A DNA stretch of 64,000 nt. Source: Apostichopus japonicus (taxonomy: Eukaryota; Echinodermata; Holothuroidea; Aspidochirotida; Stichopodidae). Below are positions 19,001 to 30,085 of the stretch, piece by piece. The notes under the pieces are model-generated. The model was not told the origin of the DNA, ran no database searches, and saw nothing but the letters and a program-made list of their open reading frames with translations. The translations under genes and the position numbers were made by a program. Every line of letters starts with the position of its first letter. Position 1 is the stretch's first letter. The stretch is taken from NCBI RefSeq assembly GCF_037975245.1, contig NC_092570.1:10069501-10133500 (forward strand), in the 5' to 3' direction.

Positions 19001-21126
19001 GTTATTCCCATGAGTGGTCATATAGGCCAGTCGCTCGGCAGTGAAGGCTTACATACACCGCAGTTTGATCACACATTTTAAATTGAATTTTGGTTTGGTG
19101 GTCACCGCTCCTACGCCTTCTAAGTTAATGATGAAGTTTATACATCAATTTCTCTGTCTCTATAAAACAAATCGCTGTATCATCATATATATGTATTTTT
19201 TCATTCAAATCGCATCTTTTCAAGTGACTATTTAACGCTATGCGTAAGGATGCACACACAATAATCACACAATTTTGTCCATTTCGAATTATGCTGAGCA
19301 GATTTTCGGAGTTAAAGCATAACAAACATTCCTCTTTAATATAAAAATATGAACAAATCTGTGGCTTGTTAGTTATATTTTACTCCAAAATCAATTCTCT
19401 TTACATTACTTGCGTATTAGCAAATGTATAATAAAACGTCTTCAGTATTGCCTATATGTATTGCTTAAGGTGTTGAAATGTAGGGTCTCCGATTTATTCT
19501 TAGACTAACAGGTTCTACTAAGGCACGTTAATGGCCAAGTGAAGAAAAATTCTTTGAGAGCAGCAATAAAACTTTTGTTGAAATATGAGCATCACTGACC
19601 ATTGGTTACGTTCCTAGCATAGCTGGAGGAAGGGCAGAGGGGGGGGGGGCAACAACAATCTTGGCTGATACCGGTCCTGTGAGAGGTCTCAGGGAAGTGG
19701 TCTCTCATCTATGATAGACGACTTGAGCAAGTCTATGTATTATTCAAAATAAAAAGGCAATCGGTAAAAAACTAAGTTACACTCTGAGATATTGTCACCA
19801 AATGAATTATGTTTATTGACTTGTTATTCATAGTCGAGTTATATATTCATCATATTCAAAAATAAACAGTTTGAGTGAAACTTGATTTTTCTTCAGTGAA
19901 ACTTGACTATTTATGTTAATGACTTACAATGTTATTGGGCTTTAGTATCCGAAATTCACACAATTTTTTTTTTTTTTTTTTTAAATGGACATTTAATAGA
20001 AGAATATTGCAGGATGATCATACACTTGCTTGGTTGTTTTTACCAATGAAGCACTGTACGGTGTGAGAGAAAACAAAGTACAAATTTTGTCACGTTTAAA
20101 TATTAATATTATTTTATGAGATATCACAAGAAAGCAATGGCAGCTTGTTTTTATCGAGCTAACAAAGACAAGCCCAGACATGTGGTCCATCGAATGATCA
20201 ACAGAATTCTATAAATTCGATATGATTTGGCTACTTTAACTATTCATATTATTTTCATGCTGATTGAAGACCAAATTATCTTTACTGAATGTAATAAGGT
20301 TTAGAACACGAACAAATCCAAGAGCCTAAGAAAGATCGAGTAGGCTATATTAGTCCCCTATCGGATAATAAATTTCAAGTTGATGTAATTATGGGCGGTG
20401 TAATATGGTTCTCTGATACTTATCAGCAATCTTCAAAAACGTGTTAAAATGTGTGTGAAATGATCATTTATTCGCAACAAAATTGATCAATATTTTTATT
20501 GGACATGTCATCTGTGATAAAGGTGGAAACTCGCTCATAAAACAAGGATGCTTGAAGCTCAAGGGATGCTTGATACGGTCGCTTGATCTCCAAATGAGAT
20601 CGATAAGATCAACAATTTATCACTAATTCATATAATTTATGAGCAGCCTGCTTCTGAATATGTTTCCCAGGTAATACGCCCACGTCAATTGGTATATATA
20701 TATTAACTTCGTATATAGAATCATCTGAAATGTTATCATCGGAATAACCGTAATTAGTTAATCTTCTACATTTCTGTTGACCACCATCGATGGTATGTGA
20801 AACATTCATGTTTATATGTTATCAACAATTCAGTTTGTTATTTGTGATGACGAGCTGGGTAGTGGATAATATACGTCGTGATTTAATCATATACTGTATT
20901 TCTGGACCAAGTGAGTCCAGTTTTTTTTTGTGTACGGTGTCTTCAATCTCTCTCTCTGTCTCGTTCTGTCCAGTTTCCTATAGAACCGAGGACAATTCAA
21001 TTAATACGGCGATTCAGCATGTTCCTGTGTGGACAACTATACAAAAGACCCGAAAGAGACGAAATGTTAGTCCACGGAACGCTTAGCGACTTTTAATTGT
21101 CCTTTTATTTTGTAATCTGTGAGAGT

Positions 21127-21146
21127 GGGTGGGGTAGGGGTGGGGG
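21127..21146 (+). other. Potential G-quadruplex
   Basis: GGGTGGGGTAGGGGTGGGGG: four G-runs with loops of 1, 2 and 1 nt, a pattern that favours a stable parallel quadruplex in vitro. Confidence 0.7.
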
Positions 21147-22571
21147 CAGTGGGTGCGATTTAGGTACAAATGATGCTTTATAACCATGAATATTTTATTC
21201 AGTTCATTGAAAACCTGCTTCACAACTTATGCTTATCGTTTCGAATCCACTATGACCGACTAGTACAAGACCTCAGTAGTTCAAGTAATGTTCCATTCAT
21301 GTTGAAGGTTACAGAACGTCAAATCTTCGATGAAAGCTATAAAAGCTTGCCAACTTGTCAAAAATACCTTCCTGAAAATGATGACTATCTATAAGTTATT
21401 TCGCAGACGGTTAACTTAGACAATATGTTGTCTTAGAGAAAGAAAACACTTTGAGCCAGGTAGTACAATTCCAGTGACCATTCTTGGGCTATCCAGCATA
21501 ATTTGATATTACAAAGTTAATAACCATTAATCATCAATTAAGGCTGTCGCAGTGTTTTTATTTTATTATTTATTATTATTTTTGTTGTCAGGTTCTTTTT
21601 TTTAAGCATGTCTGCGAAGTCCCACTTAAAATATAGCTAATATTTCCTCAAGTTCGAAGGATGAAAAATAATGCATACACACGAAATAGCTCTTTTTATA
21701 TGTTTTATAGCGATTGGCCTGAACTAATGTTATAACACGTTGCTTCAGATAAATCAAGAGTATAAGACAAGGACATTTGCAAAGCCACAAAGTAAACTCC
21801 GAAAAGTTTCCAAGCCGAGACTTGGACCCAGAACTTCGGTTTAAGCACCTTTCTTTGAGGAGATTATACCAAAACATTTGAACCCAACCAGCACTTTTTT
21901 CAGATATTGCTTTCGTACCTGGCTTGTCATGATTACAAACGCTCCTATGGTAATTATTTTATTACACTCGAGAGTAGAGAACATCGAGATTTGTAAGTTG
22001 AATAAACATTCTACGTGACACAACGGTTAACCAAACGTAATTAATGATTATTTCACAAATTTGTAAATCCATTCTTTGGATCAGTGATTCACGTGCAAAC
22101 CCTGTGACCTGAAATTGATCTACTCCGTGAATTCTTACTTCTACTTTCTGCCGAGGGCGCCGGAAATTTATTTTTAGGCAATGAATATGAGTTTGAAATT
22201 ACTTTACTCACTCTATGAACCACGATGATGGAGAAAGAAAAAAAAGTGGGGCTGCGTTTTTCCTGGAAGTTTGGATACAGGACCGCCTTCATGATATAAG
22301 GTCACATTGTATAGAAGTGAGTCAAAAGTATGGAGCGCCGTTCAACAATTAATCAACTTTCGATTCGTTTGTCTGGGTGTTTCACTGTAGACTGAATTTT
22401 TTTTTTCAAATTTCGCTGATCGTCTTTGTAAAGAGCATATTCACTTCATATATCTTTTTAAGCTGGCTATTATTCCAATCGCAAGCTAAAATATCTATCC
22501 TTTTAAGTACATACCCTTGTTTCCTTAAAAGTATAAGATTTGTATTAAAATACCCTTGGATAAAAGAAATA

Positions 22572-22620
22572 CTCATACATACACACACACATACACGTAC
22601 GCACCCACATACATGCACAT
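22572..22620. repeat. Imperfect CA/CATA simple repeat
   Basis: ACATACACACACACATACAC followed by related CA-rich words to about 22620. Confidence 0.85.
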
Positions 22621-22995
22621 ATGGATTTGTGGTTTTACTAAACCCTTCAATAAGAAAAACATAAATATTTTAAACATGAAAGTAATCTAAAAAGTAATTA
22701 TTTCTCTTCCATTTCGACAATAGAAAGTCAATAAATATAAAGTCATTGTGAAGCTTATGGACATTTGCTGCATTTATCTATAGAGCACCAGCAACACTAA
22801 GCCCATGTTACTTTCAAAATGATTTTATTGCTTTTGGGTAAACGATATTTTCTTAAGCAATCTAAATAGTTCGAATATCCTTAGTATGAAGCATAATCCC
22901 TCAGAATTACAAAAGTGATGGAAATCTAGTAGGTCATTCATTTATACAAAGCCGATTTCTCTTTCTCCTTGCAACTAATCCTTAGATAAGATCCA

Positions 22996-23015
22996 CCCCA
23001 CCCCACTCCCACCCC
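22996..23015 (-). other. Potential G-quadruplex (minus strand)
   Basis: The plus strand reads CCCC-A-CCCC-ACT-CCC-A-CCCC, giving a four-run quadruplex motif on the minus strand. Confidence 0.6.
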
Positions 23016-26000
23016 AATTCCGCCACACCTCGCCACCCCACCATAGTCAGTAATATAAGGCGTTTGATATGCAATTAGTACGAAAGAGAAATAAGAATGC
23101 CCTGTGGCGGATGGGGAAACCAGACATACAGTGAATGGAAAACTAAATTTTCAGTGGTATTATCAAATAAAGATCAAAACTTTTGTCAAGATCAACTCTG
23201 AAAGCTGTTTTAACACATTTAAGCACAAACTGTTCGATAGTGTTTAAGCAGGTAATTGATAAATCGACGGTGGCGTTCAGTAATGTATGTTGTATGTTCA
23301 GTAATGTATGTTGTAATTCAATACACTTTAGCACCACTAACGTAAAAATATGTCCTTTAACATTTCCATTAAGTGAAAGCATTCTTGGGGAAACGACAAG
23401 ACAAGAAGTGAAAAGGGATGTCCCTTAGCGCACCTCCCCCCCCCCCCCCTCAAACTTAATTTTAATCGAGGGCGTGATTATTTTACGTGTGACTACAATG
23501 TTTGTGCGTATGGAATTTATTAATCCTCCTTCTTATCCTATCTTACAGTTTACACATTTCCCGCTTGCTCACGTTGAATTAAAGGCATTGACGACTCGCC
23601 CTAAACCGCGTGCCGCGCTCTGAAAAAGTTAACTTTCCGTTGCTTGCAAGTGAAGTTTTCTGCTTCTCGCTACAAAATGCAGACAGTAATGAAACATGAT
23701 ACCTTGTTATCTTTTATCTAGACCTGAGATGTCCAACGCTGCTATGCACACTGTGTTGTGGGTATTGACCGTAGCTGTATGCATTGACTGTACACTAGTG
23801 TCTAATTACCGACGGTAGCAAGCTGTGTGTGTATTTTCTGGGATCGATGGTGGTGTCTAACACTTCTGTTACACCTCATTCGAAACTAGGTCAGATTACC
23901 GGCATGAGACGTTTCTTTGTGCGCTAGTCTTCACACCCTTTAACGTTGACTTTCAAAAGTAGCATAATTTTCTGGAGGGCTGACCATTCACAGTTCCCAG
24001 ATAGTGAGAAGAGTTGAATTAGATATAAAAACAAACTACCGAAATGAGAGGCCGAAATGAGGCAGGCAATAAAATGTTGATTGAAGTTTGAACATGAATG
24101 GTCACTATCGGACATTCGACCCATGATAGGCCTACTTGCAGGGGGCAACAATGATGATCTTCCAAAATACATTTATTTCAATTCGTGGTCGTTTTCAAGT
24201 GATAGACCCATTGGTATTAATTGAGACATATATATATATGTATATGTTCATGACATTTTATTTTTGTTGCCAAACCCAAGTTAAGAAAGACCCTTGAAGG
24301 TATGCCACTGTCAACAGTCATTAACACAGGTGGGATAACTCAGAGCTAAAGTCACGGATGGGATTGGTTGCAGTGATCGTATATATAGGCCTATATATAT
24401 AAATATGCACTGTCGCCTTAGAGGAAAATACATAGCGATGAGTCAGAATATCTCGTCAGAAGAAAAACGCAATTCTTTGTCTTGGATTTCTAAAACCCCT
24501 TCAGAACAACCCTCTATAAAAAACCTTTTCCCATATTTGTTGAACAAACTATCGCTTTCTGATGAGAAACAGTCACGATTTCTGCAGGCCACTTTCTCCA
24601 TTAATTGGCTTCACCATTAGACACGATGGCTGTTGCTAAGTAAGGGTGCATGGACATCTTTCAAACTAGTATAACTTTTTCTCAATTGTGGTCTTCTATG
24701 ATACTGTCGGTAAATGAGAATACTATCAGACTACCCGCGACATCGAGAGAGCTAAATCCTTGAAGCTATCGAGTGTCGCAGCAATTCCAGTTGTATAAAT
24801 ATAATATGGTTTTCGCAGCTTTTATAATCAGGTTTCCGATGCTTTTCAATTCAGTATAGCTTTTCGATGGTTACAAAAAATTTAGTCTCACTTCGCAACC
24901 AACCTAAATCTAAAGACGAGATATACATTTAGATAAATCCTTTGTCAATCATAAGAGAATTCACCGATAGCTGATATGTTAAACCGAACTAAGAATTCAA
25001 GGTCAGTAATATTGACCTCAGAGTTTTGTATTGTCAAAGTTGCCGCGACTTTTGAAAATATTGTACTGGATATTCTGATTCTGGAGTGTAAATTATATTT
25101 TCAGAAATTAAAGATTGTTTCAGTAGAAAAATGGAATGTCAAAGAGAAGGAAATTCTGTCTGCTGTGAAATAGTAGTTGAAAATGAATGACCATAATTTA
25201 CCTTTTAGCATATTTGAGGACAATATTGATAATAGTCTTAAAATAGACTATTGCAGTACCACGTATACGTGTGTCATAGCTGATCTCTAAATTGAATCAT
25301 TTTCGCTGTAGCTTTAGCAATACACTGCCACAACGCCTCAAACGCCTCAACGGATTGTCAGTCAATGAGGCGCCAAGTTATATAACAGCCGTCACTGTAT
25401 ATGAATGATTTAGCGGATCTCAATTTGTAGAGAAAAAAGGACTTTTGAAGTGATATAGTCATTTTTTTGAACACTTAAATTTGTGGACAATTTTCGATTA
25501 GTTTCTATGAAACTATACAAAGGAAAAATAAACACAAATTGTAATATTATCAGGGCATCGAAATGGGTCTTCATATTTAGTTTTTTAATGTCCTACAGAC
25601 CCACATTCCTTATGGTTTAATTCAGAAAATGGAACGTTCAAATAACATTTAAATCAAATGTAAATTTGAAACTTTTAAATATGTACCCAATGATGCTCTA
25701 AGAATTGATCAATTCATTTGCTGATGTGAAATCACAGAAAATGGACTTTCGATTGAACGTTTTTGATCTAATTTTAGATTGATGCATGTTTAGAGTGGTT
25801 TTATGTTCTTGTTTTGATCAGGTCACGGCATAGTTGAGAATCTCATTCGCCCTGAAATTCTTACCGTTTTGTCGTCTCTGTCATTGATACGTTCTACACC
25901 ACAGTGGCGTCAAGCGCCCCACAAATGCCAGAATTTCTTTATTTGTAGAAAATAGGTCATGCTCTAAGATCAGAAGTCTAGCAAAGCCCATGCTACTACA

Positions 26001-27016
26001 ACATCAAGTTTACATATAGATGGAGAGTTATTTCATCCACATATCATATGAATTATCTTAACTTCTCTTCCCTTCAAATTCCCAATTATTTATGGCACTC
26101 TCTCTTTTATTCTCCACAGTCTCAACTTCGCAATTTTCGCAATTTTTTTTTTTTTTTTGTATTCATGATCTGGTCCCACGGTTTTACCGGGTTATTCTCA
26201 CATTTGCCATGGCTTACAGATTTTCTGTAGAACACAGTACTTCCTCCATGATGTCTCTGCTGATTTGAAATTGATCAGGCGTACATGCTTGCAAGTAATT
26301 TAATGAAGCGATATAATCCCATCATCAACACAGTCGGTATTTCTTGTTGCTCGCGGTAGGATACATAAACATTACCAAAGGGTTACAACGTTAGTATACC
26401 TTGCACATACAGCAATTTCTTTGAGGGAATAGCGCCCCCAAAACTTGTCTCTGGGGAAAACATAGTATCAGGTGACATCATTTTGATATAAATTCCCCAT
26501 TGACTTCACAACTCAATCTGCACATTAATGTGGTCTATGAGTCCTAATTGTAGAAGTTCTCACATCTCACTAAACTCTACTCATCGTTGTATAACTGACA
26601 CGTTGGCCATTCATTGTACAGTCAGTATTTTTTTTTCCATTCCATGACCATGTCAATTTTTAGCTCTGAGAGCCCGAAGTTTTTGTCACTTGTAAAGAAA
26701 CCTACTTACTCACGAGTAAACCATTTTCGTACGCTGCTCTTGGAAGCCTTGCCAGTTAAAGAGGTATAAAATTGATTCAAATTTCGCACCAATTATACTT
26801 TCAGTCGTGTATTCTGACATCCAAGCCACAAGAAAACCAGATTCTGTTTGATAACAGATCGAGCACATGTTCTCCTGTTGCTTTTCGACATTTTCCTGAG
26901 GGGTAGAATACTCCTCATACATCGGGCAAATTGATACCGGTCAGACGCTAAACGTTGGTGTCACTGCTTAGGACTAAAACTCATAAAACAAATATATTCA
27001 GACAAATACCTTCCTC

Positions 27017-27091
27017 GTAGTAGTAGTAGTAGCAGTGGTAGTAGTAGTAGTAGCAGTGGTAGTATTAGTAGAAGTAGTAGTAGTAGTAGTA

Positions 27092-27166
<75 letters not shown>
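27017..27166. repeat. (GTA)n trinucleotide microsatellite, ~150 bp
   Basis: An almost pure GTA/TAG/AGT repeat with a few GCAGTG and GAAGTA interruptions in the left half and a pure right half. It produces artefactual poly-Leu and poly-Thr frames on the minus strand. Confidence 0.97.
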
Positions 27167-27423
27167 AAAACATAGATAGCTGGCTCCACCTATAGATGAT
27201 GTGCTGGGAACTTATTTTACGGTCGATCGCATTTGCAATAGAGCCGCAAGTAATTGCTGTTGATAAAACTGACTTGGGGAACATTTTGAATGGAATTCTG
27301 GATTTTTTTCCAAACATCAATGAGATAAGCTGTGACAGTATCTTTTTCATAGAACTAAGTTTCCACTTTACCTTTATGATATTATTGTGAGTTGCCTTCT
27401 TTTGTGAATTGTGACTGAAAACA

Positions 27424-28819
27424 CAGGAGCACCGAACTAAGAATTTTTTCATAGTTCAAAGACAAAGCAAAGACAAGAGCACTAAAGTATGAATGTTTCA
27501 TAGAGCAAAGACAAAGCAAAAGACAAGAGCACCAGAGTATGAATGTTTCATAGAGCAAAGACAAAGCAAAGACAAGAGCACTAAAGTATGAATGTTTTAT
27601 AGAGCAAAGGAAAGCAAAGACAAGAGCACCAGAGTATGAATGTTTCATAGAGCAAAGACAAAGCAAAGACAAGAGCACTAAAGTATGAATGTTTTATAGA
27701 GCAAAGGAAAGCAAAGACAAGAGCACCAAAGTATGAATGTTTCATAGAGCAAAGACAAAGCAAAGACAAGAGCACCAGATTAAGAATGTTTCATAGAGCA
27801 AAGACAAGAGCAGCAAAGTATGAATGTTTCATAGAGCAAAGGAAAGCAAAGACAAGAGCACCAAATTAAGAATGTTTCATAGAGCAAAGACAAGAGCACT
27901 AAAGTATGAATGTTTCATAGAGCAAAGACAAGAGCACTAAAGTATGAATGTTTTTATAGAGCAAAGGAAAGCAAAGACAGGAGCACCAGAGTAAGAATGT
28001 TTCATAGAGCAAAGACAAAGCAAAGACAAGAGCACCAGATTAAGAATGTTTCATAGAGCAAAGACAAGAGCAGCAAAGTATGAATGTTTCATAGAGCAAA
28101 GGAAAGCAAAGACAAGAGCACCAAATTAAGAATGTTTCATAGAGCAAAGACAAGAGCACTAAAGTATGAATGTTTTTATAGAGCAAAGGAAAGCAAAGAC
28201 AGGAGCACCAGAGTAAGAATGTTTCATAGAGCAAAGACAAAGCAAAGACAAGAGCACCAGATTAAGAATGTTTCATAGAGCAAAGACAAGAGCAGCAAAG
28301 TATGAATGTTTCATAGAGCAAAGGAAAGCAAAGACAAGAGCACCAAATTAAGAATGTTTCATAGAGCAAAGACAAGAGCAGCAAAGTATGAATGTTTCAT
28401 AGAGCAAAGACAAAGCAAAGACAAGAGCACTAAAGTATGAATGTTTTTATAGAGCAAAGGAAAGCAAAGACAGGAGCACCAGAGTATGAATGTTTCATAG
28501 AGCAAAGACAAAGCAAAGACAAGAGCACTAAAGTATGAATGTTTTTATAGAGCAAAGGAAAGCAAAGACAGGAGCACCAGAGTATGAATGTTTCATAGAG
28601 CAAAGACAAAGCAAAGACAAGAGCAGCAAAGTATGAATGTTTTTATAGAGCAAAGGAAAGCAAAGACAGGAGCACCAGAGTAAGAATGTTTCATAGAGCA
28701 AAGACAAAGCAAAGACAAGAGCAGTAAGGAATGTTTTATAGAGCAAAGGAAAGCAAAGACAAGAGCAGCAAAGTATGAATGTTTCATAGAGCAAAGAAAA
28801 ACAAAGGCAGGAGCACCGA
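27424..28819. repeat. 49-bp purine-rich minisatellite array (~30 units)
   Basis: The full unit is about AGTATGAATGTTTCATAGAG then CAAAGACAAAGCAAAGACAA then GAGCACTAA (49 bp). A 48-bp form has GGAAAGC in place of the middle part, and a 38-bp short form lacks one CAAAG-containing segment. Full and short forms alternate in blocks. The plus strand is strongly purine-rich. Minus-strand frames such as LLYETFILWCSCL are by-products of the repeat. The first and last units (27424-27470 and 28790-28819) are the most diverged, as expected at array edges. Confidence 0.95.
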
Positions 28820-29666
28820 TAGAATTCGATTTTTTCCACCATTTCTGTGCAATTCTAGGTACCAAGAAAATTGACAAGCTTTAACCGCAATATTTGAAAC
28901 TTTCTTCCAGGGTACAAAGTATAAGTAGTGTGATATCAGTGACACTATACAATTACTTTACCAAAGAAACTGTTTCAAATTTCAAATTATTTGTATTCAC
29001 ATTAATGCCCTCAAAAATCACGTTCCCTCTTTGTAAATGTCTTTATGAACGTATTGTTATAATTATGTACAATACTTGAGCGTTTCCCTGCAGTGTTGTT
29101 GATACAAGATTTTCTCGTTTTCTCACCATGAGGTCAAATTTTCGCAGGTGGCAACCCTGTGACCCGGGAAGCTGAAGGTCACGACCTCAGGCTTCTCCGG
29201 TAGCTGCGAACATTTAGATAAGTCATTCGCTCTCAGCGACGCAAAATATCTCGGGGACTTTTCGGAACCACTTCTTTGTCTCTTCATTAAGTTTGCCGAG
29301 TCGAAGTGGTAATTAATTCAAGTTAAAACAAAAGAAATTGAAGGACTGGGGGCTAGGTTATGTCCCTTTAGGCTTTGAGCGGTTAAAACATAATTTGAAA
29401 TGATCCAGATTTTTATTCGGAATGTAAGGCAAAATAATATTATAAATTGGCAAAAGTGAAAGAAATATCAAGATCGTCAACGTAAGTGTCACAAGTTTAA
29501 TGATTGAAACCTTACAAGTTGTTCGAGATTCACACAGTGAAAACTTATAGATTAACGAATGAAACATGTGTTGAATGCACTTTGTAAGGTTATAGGTCCA
29601 AACGTTCACATCCTGCAAAACATTCCAATCTATACCAAGTATATTGGCCTTAGAGACTGGTGGCAT

Positions 29667-29689
29667 GGGCGGGTGGGGGAGGGCGGGGG
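29667..29689 (+). other. Potential G-quadruplex
   Basis: Five G-runs of three or more separated by single C, T, A and C bases, in a stretch otherwise poor in G+C. Confidence 0.7.
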
Positions 29690-29828
29690 TGAGGGCACAA
29701 ATGTAGATACCTTATCTTATAACGTCCACATTGTTTAATATTTACCATTCCTTTAGTTAATTTCGCATATTTCGTTGATATTATCACAGCCTTTTCCATG
29801 GCTAGAAATAGGGTTGTGGATACCGCGT

Positions 29829-30085
29829 GAAGACACCATTTATCTGAGTTTGAGTCCACCTAAATTCATTAACATCAAATGAAGTCAACTTATGGGAAAT
29901 AAAATGATTTGTATTGAGTCGAAATGAGAAAAGGGTTAAATGCTGTTGAGAACACAGATAAACTGTGTTTGAAGTGCACCTAAATCATACCAGAAATAAC
30001 GGAATGAGCTATTAATATTAAATGAAGTATATAAACTTATACTCACATGATATTTATGGGAATTAAAATTGTTGGTATCGTGTCA
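29829..30085. repeat. Diverged tandem duplication (~90-135 bp units)
   Basis: The segment starting at 29829 (GAAGACACCATTTATCTGAG) and the one at 29948 (GAGAACACAGATAAACTGTG) share, in order, GTTTGA, GT-CACCTAAAT, CATTAA/TATTAA, ATCAAATGAAG/ATTAAATGAAG, TATGGGAA, T-AAAAT and TTG-TAT-GTGTC-like words. The second copy carries extra internal sequence. This is an old duplication recognised by collinear similarity. Confidence 0.6.

Larger units (their letters stand above)
16038..27016. other. Long non-coding stretch
   Basis: Apart from the G-rich motifs near 21127 and 22996, a T-run at 19964-19982, a 19-bp duplication near 23277-23316 (TTCAGTAATGTATGTTGTA twice) and the CA repeat near 22572, nothing is recognised. 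The 109-codon plus-strand frame at 16540-16869 has the composition of random AT-rich sequence and no domain. A minus-strand frame at 26720-26922 ends at a good GTGAGTAAG donor and might be an exon, but its product is not recognisable. Confidence 0.5.

Noticed and set aside
26961-27452. 163-residue minus-strand frame with poly-Leu, which might suggest a membrane protein
   Set aside because: The Leu run is the (GTA)n microsatellite; another frame gives poly-Thr over the same bases.
27382-28877. Minus-strand cysteine- and leucine-rich repeat proteins, and plus-strand MFHRAK repeats
   Set aside because: Both strands and several frames are open simultaneously over a 49/38-bp array, which is the signature of repeat composition and not of a gene.
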